Shown here: in pieces, positions 40,303 to 50,563 of the stretch
Layout: the number at the start of each line of letters is the position of its first letter
How positions within the stretch are numbered: position 1 is the first letter of the stretch
DNA from: Streptomyces europaeiscabiei
GTDB lineage: Bacteria; Actinomycetota; Actinomycetes; Streptomycetales; Streptomycetaceae
Length of the DNA stretch: 54,488 bases
Assembly (NCBI RefSeq): GCF_001550375.1
Contig: NZ_LRTR01000403.1
Location: 1 to 54,488 of the forward strand
Direction of reading: 5' to 3'
Translations under genes and position numbers: made by a program
The notes under the pieces: generated by a model
The model's database searches: none
What the model was told of the DNA's origin: nothing
What the model saw: the letters and a program-made list of their open reading frames with translations, nothing else

Positions 40303-41928
40303 ATGACTAGTCAGACCACTGTCGACAAGACGGGACCGGGGGACAAGGCGCCAGTCGTCCCGTCGGACCCGACGACGAACCAGGGCCGGGGCCTGCGCGG
40401 CCATCCCTGGTTCACCCTCCTCACCGTGGCCGTCGGCGTGATGATGGTCGCCCTCGACGGCACCATCGTGGCGATCGCCAACCCGGTCATCGCGGACGAC
40501 CTGAAGGCGAGTTTCGCCGAGGTCCAGTGGATCACCAACGCGTACTTCCTCGCGCTGGCGGTCACGCTCATCACCGCGGGCAAGCTGGGCGACCGCTTCG
40601 GCCACCGCCAGACCTTCCTCATCGGCGTGGTCGGCTTCGCCGCCGCCTCCGGAGCCATCGGCCTGTCCGACTCGGTCGCCTTCGTCGTGGTCTTCCGGGT
40701 ATTCCAGGGCCTGTTCGGCGCGCTGCTGATGCCGGCCGCACTCGGCCTGCTCCGTGCCACCTTCCCCGCCGAGAAGCTGAACATGGCGATCGGCATCTGG
40801 GGCATGGTCATCGGCGCCTCCACCGCGGGCGGCCCGATCCTCGGCGGCTTCCTCGTGGAGAACGTCAGCTGGCAGTCGGTGTTCTGGATCAACGTCCCCG
40901 TCGGCGTCCTCGCCGTGGCGCTGGGCGCCTGGATCCTGCTGGACCACCGTGCCGAGAACGCCCCGCGCTCCTTCGACATCCTGGGCATAGCCCTGTTGTC
41001 CGGGGCCATGTTCTGCCTGGTCTGGGCGCTCATCAAGGCCCCCACGTGGGGTTGGGGCGACGGCCTGACGTGGACCTTCGTCGTCGCGTCCGTCGCCGGC
41101 TTCGGCTTCTTCGCCCTCTGGGAGACGAAGGTCAAGGAGCCGCTGATCCCGCTGGGCCTCTTCCGTTCCGTCCCCCTGTCCGCTGGTGTCGTCCTGATGG
41201 TCCTGATGGCCATCGCCTTCATGGGCGGCCTGTTCTTCGTGACCTTCTACCTCCAGAACGTGCACGGGATGAGCCCCATCGACGCGGGTCTGCACCTTCT
41301 CCCGCTCACCGGCATGATGATCGTCGGCTCGCCGCTGGCGGGCGCGATCATCACCAAGGCCGGACCGCGCATCCCGCTGGCCGGCGGCATGGCTCTCACC
41401 GCGATCGCCATGTACGGCATGTCGACGCTGGAGACCGACACCGGCAGCGCCGTGATGTCCCTCTGGTTCGCGCTCCTCGGTCTCGGCCTCGCCCCGGTCA
41501 TGGTCGGCGCCACCGAGGTCATCGTCGGCAACGCGCCCCTGGAGCTGTCCGGTGTCGCCGGCGGCCTCCAGCAGGCCGCGATGCAGATCGGCGGCAGCCT
41601 CGGTACGGCCGTGCTGGGTGCGGTGATGGCCTCCAAGGTCGACGGTGACCTGCCGGGCAACTGGACGGACGCCGGGCTCCCGCCGCTCACCGAGGCCCAG
41701 CTCGGCCAGGCCTCCGAGGCCGTCCAGGTCGGTGTCCCCCCGGTCGCCGAGGGCACCCCGCCGGAGATCGCCGCGAAGATCGCCACGGTCGCGCACGACA
41801 CGTTCATGTCCGGCATGAGCCTGGCGTCCCTCGTCGCCGCCGGTGTGGCGGCGATCGCCGTCCTCGTGGCGTTCCTGACCAAGCGCGGCGAGAACGTGGA
41901 GGCGGGTGCCGGAGCGGCGCACATCTGA
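40303..41928 (+). CDS. MFS drug exporter, DHA2 (EmrB/QacA) family, 14 TM
   Basis: A 541-residue proton-driven exporter with about 14 hydrophobic helices. Motif A occurs in LGDRFGHRQTFLIG, motif D1-like ALDGTIVAIANPVI lies in the first helix, and motif C is in GIWGMVIGASTAGGPILGGFLV (GxxxGPxxGG pattern). There is a long hydrophilic loop before the last helix (about 455-500). ATG at 40303 stands only 8 bases after the proposed -10 box, with no room for a ribosome site, so the message is probably leaderless. Control is by the divergent TetR gene. The substrate, an antibiotic or toxic lipophile, cannot be named. Confidence 0.9.
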   Translation: MTSQTTVDKTGPGDKAPVVPSDPTTNQGRGLRGHPWFTLLTVAVGVMMVALDGTIVAIANPVIADDLKASFAEVQWITNAYFLALAVTLITAGKLGDRFGHRQTFLIGVVGFAAASGAIGLSDSVAFVVVFRVFQGLFGALLMPAALGLLRATFPAEKLNMAIGIWGMVIGASTAGGPILGGFLVENVSWQSVFWINVPVGVLAVALGAWILLDHRAENAPRSFDILGIALLSGAMFCLVWALIKAPTWGWGDGLTWTFVVASVAGFGFFALWETKVKEPLIPLGLFRSVPLSAGVVLMVLMAIAFMGGLFFVTFYLQNVHGMSPIDAGLHLLPLTGMMIVGSPLAGAIITKAGPRIPLAGGMALTAIAMYGMSTLETDTGSAVMSLWFALLGLGLAPVMVGATEVIVGNAPLELSGVAGGLQQAAMQIGGSLGTAVLGAVMASKVDGDLPGNWTDAGLPPLTEAQLGQASEAVQVGVPPVAEGTPPEIAAKIATVAHDTFMSGMSLASLVAAGVAAIAVLVAFLTKRGENVEAGAGAAHI

Positions 41929-42213
41929 CAGCTCCGCGGCCGCCTCGCGCGCGGGTTTCCGCCCGGATTCGCCTATCAGGGTGGCAACGCTGAAGATCGC
42001 TTCCACCCGGTACGCGCCGCAGGTGACAGTGGGTCAAGTCCTCCGCACGGCATGGTCGTTGGCGGCGGAGCGACCCGGGGGTCTGCGGCGCGCTGCCGGA
42101 GGGGGGCGGCGCGCGCAGACAGTTCCGCCGACTCTCCCCGGTTTCAACCACGCCGGACGGGTACTCGCCGTTCTGTACGCGAACTGACCGCGAGGTTCAG
42201 GGAGTTGTTGACG
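41929..42213. other. Intergenic stretch without recognised gene
   Basis: These 285 bases between the exporter and a small membrane protein contain no credible coding sequence. The only visible structure is a GC-rich region with related blocks gcggcgcgctgccggag and ggcggcgcgcgcagac near 42087-42120. A promoter for the next gene probably lies here but no clear box was found. Confidence 0.4.
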
Positions 42214-42519
42214 ATGGCGGGCTTTGGGCAGGGTACGCGCAGGCACCCCCGATCACGTGGCCGGACGTGGTCACGGAGCGGGCCGGATCGCGCGACCCTC
42301 GGGATCATCGGAGTCATCTGCGCGATCGCGGGATTCTTCGTCCTGGGCATCATTCTCGGCCCGGTGGCGATCGTCTGCGGCTGGCTGGCCATGAACCGCA
42401 CCTGGTCCGGCGCCCGCCCCGTTCCCGCGATCATCGCGGTCGTTCTGGGTGCCATCGACACCGTCCTGGCCATCATCTGGCTGGCGGGCACGGCCACGCC
42501 GGGCGCAGGTTTCTTCTGA
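42214..42519 (+). CDS. Small two-helix membrane protein, DUF4190-like
   Basis: A 101-residue protein with a basic N-terminus (about 28 residues, Arg-rich) and two hydrophobic helices (LGIIGVICAIAGFFVLGIIL and PAIIAVVLGAIDTVLAIIWL). The intervening PVAIVCGWLAMNR is similar to DUF4190 proteins, small inner-membrane proteins of unknown function common in actinobacteria. ATG at 42214 has GGAG at 42201-42204. It is followed by an intrinsic terminator, so it forms a single-gene unit. Confidence 0.75.
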   Translation: MAGFGQGTRRHPRSRGRTWSRSGPDRATLGIIGVICAIAGFFVLGIILGPVAIVCGWLAMNRTWSGARPVPAIIAVVLGAIDTVLAIIWLAGTATPGAGFF

Positions 42520-42544
42520 CCCGGTCGGAGTGAGGAAAAGGGCA

Positions 42545-42576
42545 GGGGCTCTCGGCAGCGGCCGAGGGCCCCTTTT
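42545..42576 (+). terminator. Intrinsic terminator with T-run
   Basis: GGGGCTCTCGGC (42545-42556) and GCCGAGGGCCCC (42561-42572) pair with one G-T mismatch around AGCG and are followed directly by TTTT, one of the few classic intrinsic terminators in the window. Confidence 0.85.
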
Positions 42577-42602
42577 CCGGATAGCCGCGGTGGAGGTTCT
42601 CA

Positions 42603-42704
42603 GGGGCGCGGGGAACTGCGCGACCAGCCACGAAGCACCCGCACCCGCACCTGCACCCGCACCCGCACCCGCGAACGCACCCGCACCCGCACCCGCGAAC
42701 GCAC
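42603..42704 (+). repeat. Dispersed intergenic repeat, copy 4, with hexamer expansion
   Basis: The core (42603-42625) is followed by agccacgaagcacccgcaccc and then an expanded run of the hexamer acccgc (about 42635-42704), interrupted by gcacctgc and two copies of gcgaacgc. The other copies of the repeat carry only one or two acccgc units, so the run appears to have grown by slippage from the end of the element. Confidence 0.85.
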
Positions 42705-42717
42705 GGTGGACCCGCAA

Positions 42718-43479
42718 TCATCGGCGCTGCTTCTCCATGGCCGCCCCCGGCGCGGCCCGCAACGCCGAGACCTCCGCCCGCAACAGCCGGACCTCCTCCG
42801 CCAGCTCCACTATCGCCGCCGTCTGACGCCGCTCCTCCGCGTCGTCCTTCTCGAACCGCGATATGAACCACGCCGCGATGTTCGCCGTCACCACACCCAG
42901 CAGCGCGATCCCCGACAGCATCAGCCCGACCGCCAGCACCCGCCCCAGCCCGGTGGTCGGCGCATGGTCCCCGTACCCCACCGTCGTCATCGTCGTGAAC
43001 GACCACCACACCGCGTCGTCCAACGTGTCGATGTTCCCGCCGGGGGCATCCCGCTCCACGGACAGCACCGCCAGCGACCCGAACATCAACAGCCCGACGA
43101 CCGCCCCGCCGACATACGTCGTGAGCCGTATCTGCGAGGCCATCCGCGCCCGCTGCCCCGCCAGCAGCAACGTCGCCACGACCCGCAGCAGCCGCAGCGG
43201 CTGGATCATCGGCAGCAGCACGGCCGCCAGGTCCAGCCACCGGGTCCGCACGAACTCCCGGCGCCGCTCGGTGAGCGCCAGCCGGACGACGTAGTCGAGC
43301 GCGAACGCGGCCCACACCCCCCACTCGGCGGCTTCGCACCACCACTCCACCTGGTCGCTAGCGTCCGGCCGGACGATCGGCACGGCGTACGCGACGGCGA
43401 AGACCAGGGCCAGGCCGAACAGTGGCCGCTGTGTGTGCTGTTCCCAACGGAGCTGTGCCGAGGCGGTTCGCTGCTTCAT
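42718..43479 (-). CDS. Voltage-gated-type potassium channel subunit
   Basis: A 253-residue ion channel. Hydrophobic helices correspond to S1-S6: PLFGLALVFAVAYAVPIV, WGVWAAFALDYVVRLAL, WLDLAAVLLPMIQPL, an S4-like PLRLLRVVATLLLAG with few basic residues, TYVGGAVVGLLMFGSLAVL and VLAVGLMLSGIALLGVV. The selectivity filter is TTVGYGD in SFTTMTTVGYGDHAP. A C-terminal coiled coil (AEERRQTAAIVELAEEVRLLR) should assemble the tetramer, as in NaChBac/Kv-like bacterial channels. Start is taken at MKQRTASAQ (43479), 17 residues inside the longest frame, because the longer frame runs into the terminator hairpin. Confidence 0.9.
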   Translation of the reverse strand: MKQRTASAQLRWEQHTQRPLFGLALVFAVAYAVPIVRPDASDQVEWWCEAAEWGVWAAFALDYVVRLALTERRREFVRTRWLDLAAVLLPMIQPLRLLRVVATLLLAGQRARMASQIRLTTYVGGAVVGLLMFGSLAVLSVERDAPGGNIDTLDDAVWWSFTTMTTVGYGDHAPTTGLGRVLAVGLMLSGIALLGVVTANIAAWFISRFEKDDAEERRQTAAIVELAEEVRLLRAEVSALRAAPGAAMEKQRR

Positions 43480-43503
43480 GGCCGCATCGTAGAAAACATG
43501 CAA

Positions 43504-43533
43504 GGGGTGGTGAACCCATCGGTTCACCACCCC
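43504..43533 (-). terminator. Terminator of aceE
   Basis: GGGGTGGTGAACC (43504-43516) and GGTTCACCACCCC (43521-43533) form a perfect 13-bp stem with a CATC loop. On the minus strand it follows the aceE stop by about 45 bases and is succeeded by the T-rich stretch TTGCATGTTTTC. Confidence 0.88.
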
Positions 43534-43577
43534 TGGACACCGCAGACCGTGTTGTACGGCTCAGCCGGGCGCAGCGG

Positions 43578-46325
<2,748 letters not shown>

Positions 46326-46738
46326 GCTGTTCCTTAGCTGTCAGAGGGCCGCTCTTCAGGGGTTCTTCATGGGCGTTCACTAGGTGCCTGCACCGCCCCC
46401 ATCGTGTACCTCGGGGACGCAAACGTCATCTCTACCGAGAGGTAACCAGGGCGCTTTCGTGCTCGACAAAGGTAGTAGAGGTATTCGATGCTCGTACCCC
46501 CGGATGGTTGCCGAATGCGCAAAACGGGCAGAACGGTGTGGCGTGTGTCACGTGAGGCTGAGAATCCGCGCAGAGAGTTGCGGTGACACGGCCCGGATCG
46601 TCACCGTTTCGGCGGTCTGGAAGGCTGGGTACTTGCGCGATCGGTCCCGCCCGTGTGGACTACGGCCAATGCTTCGCGCACGCGCGTGGCTGATTCCCCA
46701 GGGGGCGACCCCACCCGAACATGATCAGGAGGCAACCC
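46326..46738. promoter_or_regulatory. 413-base divergent control region between aceE and DUF3052
   Basis: No gene can be supported here. Structures seen are an inverted repeat CGGTGAC (46581-46587) / GTCACCG (46600-46606), an 8-bp palindrome TCACGTGA (46548-46555), and the stretch gaggtaaccagggcg with a second gaggta near 46439-46487. The region must hold the aceE promoter and that of DUF3052. Its unusual length suggests a long aceE leader or several regulator sites. Confidence 0.5.
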
Positions 46739-47176
46739 GTGAGCGCGACCGCGGACCACGCGGAGGAGCGGACGAACCCTGCCGCAAGGCTGGGGTTCCA
46801 GCCCGAGCAGGTGGTCCAGGAGATCGGCTACGACGACGATGTCGACCAGGAGCTCCGCGAGTCCATCGAAGAAGTCGTAGGCAGTGAGCTCGTCGACGAG
46901 GACTACGACGACGTGGCCGATGCCGTCGTGCTGTGGTTCCGAGACGACGACGGCGACCTGACCGACGTACTGGTGGACGCCACCACGTACATCGAGGAGG
47001 GTGGCTCGATCCTGCTGCTGACGCCCAAGACAGGGCGGGACGGCTATGTGGAGCCCAGCGACATCTCCGAAGCCGCGACGACCGCGGGACTGTCCGCGTC
47101 GAAGAGCGTCAGCGTCGGCAAGGACTGGAGTGGGAGCCGGTTGGTGACGCCGAAGGCAGCGAAGTCGAAGAAGTGA
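46739..47176 (+). CDS. DUF3052 family protein
   Basis: A 145-residue acidic actinobacterial protein of the DUF3052 family (PAARLGFQPEQVVQEIGYDDDVD, then ADAVVLWFRDDDGDLTDVLVD). It is predicted soluble, with a single alpha/beta domain and a Lys-rich C-terminus (TPKAAKSKK). GTG at 46739 is chosen since AGGAGG (46727-46732) lies six bases upstream; an ATG at 46721 would place the ribosome site inside the gene. It is divergent from aceE, a conserved neighbourhood in streptomycetes as I recall. Function unknown. Confidence 0.85.
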   Translation: MSATADHAEERTNPAARLGFQPEQVVQEIGYDDDVDQELRESIEEVVGSELVDEDYDDVADAVVLWFRDDDGDLTDVLVDATTYIEEGGSILLLTPKTGRDGYVEPSDISEAATTAGLSASKSVSVGKDWSGSRLVTPKAAKSKK

Positions 47177-47183
47177 CGTGACC

Positions 47184-47232
47184 CGCGCCCCTGGAGAGAG
47201 GGCCCCTCAGGGGCCACCCCTCCAGGGGCGCG
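47184..47232 (+). terminator. Nested double-stem terminator after DUF3052
   Basis: CGCGCCCCTGGAG (47184-47196) pairs perfectly with CTCCAGGGGCGCG (47220-47232), and inside it GGCCCC-tca-GGGGCC (47201-47215) forms a second stem. The whole is a branched or bulged hairpin beginning 8 bases after the stop codon. Confidence 0.85.
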
Positions 47233-47291
47233 ACGTTTCCCCTGCGTAGGCTGGGCCACCCGAACGGTCCATGAAGGGACTCAGGAACATC

Positions 47292-47750
47292 ATGGCGATC
47301 CAGGTCGGCGACAAGGCTCCCGACTTCGAGCTCAGGGACAACCACGGGGCCACCGTGCGCCTCGCGGACTTCCGGGGCGAGAAGAACGTGGTGGTGCTCT
47401 TCTACCCGTTCGCGTTCACCGGGGTCTGCACCGGGGAACTGTGCGAGCTGCGGGACAACCTGCCGAAGTTCGGACACGACGACGTGCAGCTGCTGGCCGT
47501 GTCCAACGACTCGATCCACACGCTGCGGGTCTTCGCCGAGCAGGAGAACCTGGAGTACCCGCTGCTGTCGGACTTCTGGCCGCACGGCGAGGTCTCCCGG
47601 GCGTACGGCGTGTTCGACGCGGACAAGGGCTGCGCGGTGCGCGGCACGTTCATCGTCGACAAGGAGGGCGTCGTCCGCTGGTCGGTGGTCAACGCCCTGC
47701 CGGACGCCCGCGACCTGAACGAGTACCTCGCCGCCCTGGACACCCTGTGA
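47292..47750 (+). CDS. Peroxiredoxin, AhpE-like one-Cys type
   Basis: A 152-residue thiol peroxidase that reduces hydroperoxides. The peroxidatic cysteine is Cys46 in PFAFTGVCTGELCELRD (the P-x-x-x-T-x-x-C pattern), with conserved Arg117 in the CAVRGTFIVD region. Cys51 and Cys114 are also present; neither is at a standard resolving position, so it is placed in the AhpE group reduced by mycoredoxin or mycothiol. The ATG at 47292 follows AGGAAC; the frame extends seven codons upstream without a site. It is followed by terD after 113 bases; oxidative stress and Ter functions being adjacent may be significant. Confidence 0.9.
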   Translation: MAIQVGDKAPDFELRDNHGATVRLADFRGEKNVVVLFYPFAFTGVCTGELCELRDNLPKFGHDDVQLLAVSNDSIHTLRVFAEQENLEYPLLSDFWPHGEVSRAYGVFDADKGCAVRGTFIVDKEGVVRWSVVNALPDARDLNEYLAALDTL

Positions 47751-47863
47751 TTCCCGGGTTCCCGGCCCTGCAGGGAACGGGAACCCGTCACTAGGATCGA
47801 CACGTTGATCCGACACCAACGCACGACGGGGCTCCCCGCCCCTGAAACCAAACGGAGGACTTC

Positions 47864-48439
47864 GTGGGAGTCAGCCTCAGCAAGGGCGGCAATGTATCGC
47901 TGACCAAGGAGGCGCCGGGCCTGACCGCGGTCATCGTGGGTCTGGGGTGGGACATCCGCACCACTACCGGCACCGACTTCGACCTGGACGCCAGCGCCCT
48001 GTTGCTGGACTCGTCGGGCAAGGTCAGCAGCGACGCCAACTTCATCTTCTTCAACAACCTGAAGAGCCCGGACGGCTCGGTCGAGCACACCGGCGACAAC
48101 CTCACCGGTGAGGGCGAGGGCGACGACGAGCAGATCAAGGTCAACCTCGCGGGCGTCCCGGCCGAGATCGAGAAGATCGTCTTCCCGGTCTCGATCTACG
48201 ACGCCGAGAACCGCCAGCAGTCCTTCGGCCAGGTCCGCAACGCGTTCATCCGCGTGGTGAACCAGGCCGGCGAGGCGGAGCTCGCCCGCTACGACCTGTC
48301 CGAGGACGCCTCCACCGAGACCGCCATGGTCTTCGGCGAGCTGTACCGGCACGGCGCCGAGTGGAAGTTCCGCGCCATCGGCCAGGGCTACGCCTCGGGT
48401 CTGCGCGGCATTGCCCAGGACTTCGGTGTGAACGTCTGA
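47864..48439 (+). CDS. terD: TerD-family calcium-binding stress protein (first copy)
   Basis: A 191-residue TerD-family protein. The N-terminus [15 protein letters not shown], the strand [10 protein letters not shown] (39-48) and the acidic calcium-binding loop [19 protein letters not shown] (from 76) are complete, as is the C-terminal [25 protein letters not shown]. TerD proteins bind calcium and are linked to tellurite resistance, general stress tolerance and, in S. coelicolor, differentiation. The start GTG at 47864 follows GGAGG. It shares most of its residues with the next gene, so they are a tandem duplication. Confidence 0.95.
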   Translation: MGVSLSKGGNVSLTKEAPGLTAVIVGLGWDIRTTTGTDFDLDASALLLDSSGKVSSDANFIFFNNLKSPDGSVEHTGDNLTGEGEGDDEQIKVNLAGVPAEIEKIVFPVSIYDAENRQQSFGQVRNAFIRVVNQAGEAELARYDLSEDASTETAMVFGELYRHGAEWKFRAIGQGYASGLRGIAQDFGVNV

Positions 48440-48479
48440 GCCACGGGGGAGGACCCCCCTGGACCTGCCGACTCACCAC

Positions 48480-48554
48480 GTCCGGCGCCGCCGTCGTCAC
48501 CGACCGCGGCGCCGGACGCGCTCGTACGACGCGGGCGGCCGCCCGCGCGTACGA
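48480..48554 (+). terminator. Two consecutive hairpins between the terD genes
   Basis: The first stem pairs GTCCGGCGCCGC (48480-48491) with GCGGCGCCGGAC (48506-48517), 12 bp perfect. The second is a near-perfect palindrome (48522-48554) with arms TCGTACG and CGTACGA outside and GCGGGCGGCCGCCCGC at its centre. They probably limit read-through or stabilise one of the two messages. Confidence 0.7.
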
Positions 48555-48608
48555 CCACAACTGAACAGTTGAGCAACTGAAGCTCGAAAATCGGGGAGGA
48601 CCAGCACC

Positions 48609-49184
48609 ATGGGCGTCACACTCGCCAAGGGAGGAAATGTCTCCCTCTCCAAGGCCGCGCCGAACCTCACTCAAGTGTTGGTCGGGCTCGGCTGGGACGT
48701 CCGGACCACCACCGGAGCCCCTTTCGACCTCGACGCCAGCGCACTGCTGTGTCAGGGCGGCCGGGTGCTGGGGGACGAGTGGTTCGTCTTCTACAACAAC
48801 CTCACGAGCCCCGACGGCTCGGTCGAGCACACCGGCGACAACCTCACCGGCGAGGGCGACGGCGACGACGAGTCGCTGATCATCGACCTCTCCCGGGTGC
48901 CGGCCACCGTCGACAAGATCGTCTTTCCGGTCTCCATCCATGACGCAGAGAACCGCGGCCAGGCCTTCGGCCAGGTCAGCAACGCCTTCATCCGTGTCGT
49001 CAACCAGGCGGACGGCCAGGAACTCGCCCGTTACGACCTCTCCGAGGACGCCTCCACCGAGACCGCGATGATCTTCGGCGAGGTCTACCGCTACGGCGGC
49101 GAGTGGAAGTTCCGAGCGGTGGGACAGGGGTACGCGTCCGGGCTTCGAGGCATCGCGCTCGACTTCGGTGTGAACGTCTCGTAG
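48609..49184 (+). CDS. terD: TerD-family calcium-binding stress protein (second copy)
   Basis: A 191-residue paralogue of the preceding gene with the same architecture: [15 protein letters not shown] start, FDLDASALL strand, the calcium loop [19 protein letters not shown] and a C-terminal [25 protein letters not shown]. Differences cluster in residues 18-60, including an added cysteine in [12 protein letters not shown] at 48609 follows GGGGAGGA. Since the calcium residues are kept in both, both are probably functional and may form mixed multimers. Confidence 0.95.
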   Translation: MGVTLAKGGNVSLSKAAPNLTQVLVGLGWDVRTTTGAPFDLDASALLCQGGRVLGDEWFVFYNNLTSPDGSVEHTGDNLTGEGDGDDESLIIDLSRVPATVDKIVFPVSIHDAENRGQAFGQVSNAFIRVVNQADGQELARYDLSEDASTETAMIFGEVYRYGGEWKFRAVGQGYASGLRGIALDFGVNVS

Positions 49185-49308
49185 CGCTATATGCGCAAAA
49201 GCCGGGGCCGTGTGGGGTGCGAGGGGTACCCGACTAGACTCGGGTTCAAAAATTGGTAAAGCCGCGCGCGGCGCGGGGGAACCCCGTACACACACGATTG
49301 GGTAGCCA

Positions 49309-50454
49309 GTGGTTCTGAAAACCTTCGGCTGGTCGTTCGCGGTCACCGCGCTCGGCTTGGTCGCTGCGGTTCTCTACGGCGGATGGGCGGCGTTCGGCGT
49401 CGTCGCCATCCTGTCCGTCCTGGAGATCTCGCTGTCGTTCGACAACGCGGTGGTCAACGCCGGCATCCTGAAGAAGATGAATGCCTTCTGGCAGAAGATC
49501 TTCCTCACCGTCGGCATCCTGATCGCCGTCTTCGGTATGCGGCTGGTCTTCCCCGTCGTCATCGTCGCCATCAGCGCCAAAGTGAGTCCGATCGAGGCCG
49601 TCGACCTGGCGCTCACCGACAAGGACCAGTACCAGCAGTACGTGACCGACGCCCACCCGTCGATCGCGGCCTTCGGCGGTATGTTCCTGCTGATGATCTT
49701 CCTGGACTTCATCTTCGAGGACCGGGACATCAAGTGGCTGGGCTGGCTGGAGCGTCCGCTGTCCAAGCTCGGCAAGGTCGACATGCTGTCGGCCTGTATC
49801 GCGATGATCGTCCTGCTGGTCACCGCGATGACCTTCGCCACCAACGCCCACCAGCACGGCGGCGTCCATGTCGACAAGGCGCAGACGGTCCTGATCTCCG
49901 GACTCGCGGGTCTCATCACCTATCTCATCGTGGGTGGTCTCTCCGGCTTCTTCGAGAACAAGCTGGAGGAGGAAGAGGAGCGCGAGCACGAGGAGGAGGA
50001 GGCGGCGGAGCGCGAGGGCAAGCCGCGTTCGGCCGTCGCCCTCGCCGGCAAGGCCGCGTTCTTCATGTTCCTCTACCTGGAGGTCCTGGACGCGTCCTTC
50101 TCCTTCGACGGTGTCATCGGCGCCTTCGCCATCACCAACGACATCGTCCTGATGGCGCTGGGCCTCGGCATCGGCGCGATGTACGTCCGGTCGCTGACGG
50201 TGTACCTGGTCCGCCAGGGCACCCTCGACGACTACGTCTACCTGGAGCACGGCGCGCACTACGCGATCGGCGCCCTCGCCGCGATCCTCCTCGTCACCAT
50301 CCAGTACGAGATCAACGAGTTCATCACCGGTTCCATCGGTGTCATCCTGATCGCCTGGTCCTTCTGGTCCTCGGTGCGCCGCAACAAGGCGCTGGAGGCC
50401 GAAGAGGGAAAAGCTGACGCCGCCGACAAGGCGGAGGTCTCCTCGGGGGTGTGA
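49309..50454 (+). CDS. DUF475 / TerC-superfamily membrane protein
   Basis: A 381-residue polytopic membrane protein. TerC-type acidic motifs in membrane helices are present twice: ISLSFDNAVVNA near residue 43 and DASFSFDGVIGAFAITND near 264; these aspartates are thought to bind metal. About nine helices flank a central, strongly acidic cytoplasmic loop (ENKLEEEEEREHEEEEAAE, near 220-240). TerC-like proteins export manganese or support the secretion machinery in other bacteria. The start GTG at 49309 lacks a strong ribosome site. Upstream, ACCCGA-ctagac-TCGGGT (49228-49245) is a short dyad in its leader. Position after two terD genes supports a membrane role in the Ter system. Confidence 0.88.
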   Translation: MVLKTFGWSFAVTALGLVAAVLYGGWAAFGVVAILSVLEISLSFDNAVVNAGILKKMNAFWQKIFLTVGILIAVFGMRLVFPVVIVAISAKVSPIEAVDLALTDKDQYQQYVTDAHPSIAAFGGMFLLMIFLDFIFEDRDIKWLGWLERPLSKLGKVDMLSACIAMIVLLVTAMTFATNAHQHGGVHVDKAQTVLISGLAGLITYLIVGGLSGFFENKLEEEEEREHEEEEAAEREGKPRSAVALAGKAAFFMFLYLEVLDASFSFDGVIGAFAITNDIVLMALGLGIGAMYVRSLTVYLVRQGTLDDYVYLEHGAHYAIGALAAILLVTIQYEINEFITGSIGVILIAWSFWSSVRRNKALEAEEGKADAADKAEVSSGV

Positions 50455-50479
50455 CCACCCGCGGGGTGAGGGAACGCTC

Positions 50480-50527
50480 CCAGCGGGGCGGCCGACGAGG
50501 ACTCGTCCTCGTCGGCCGCCCCGCTGG
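50480..50527. terminator. 48-bp palindrome with 23-bp perfect arms
   Basis: The arm at 50480-50502 (beginning CCAGCGGGGCGG) is the exact inverted complement of 50505-50527, with two bases between them. It lies between the DUF475 gene and the TerA-like gene; it could terminate the former or, being so symmetric, extrude as a cruciform. The TerA-like gene begins 36 bases later. Confidence 0.8.
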
Positions 50528-50563
50528 TGGTTGACGCGACGAAACGGCAGTTGTGGGGCGGGC

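Noticed and set aside
42635..42704. Possible CRISPR-like array
   Set aside because: The units are direct hexamers without spacers of unique sequence, so it is a simple satellite.
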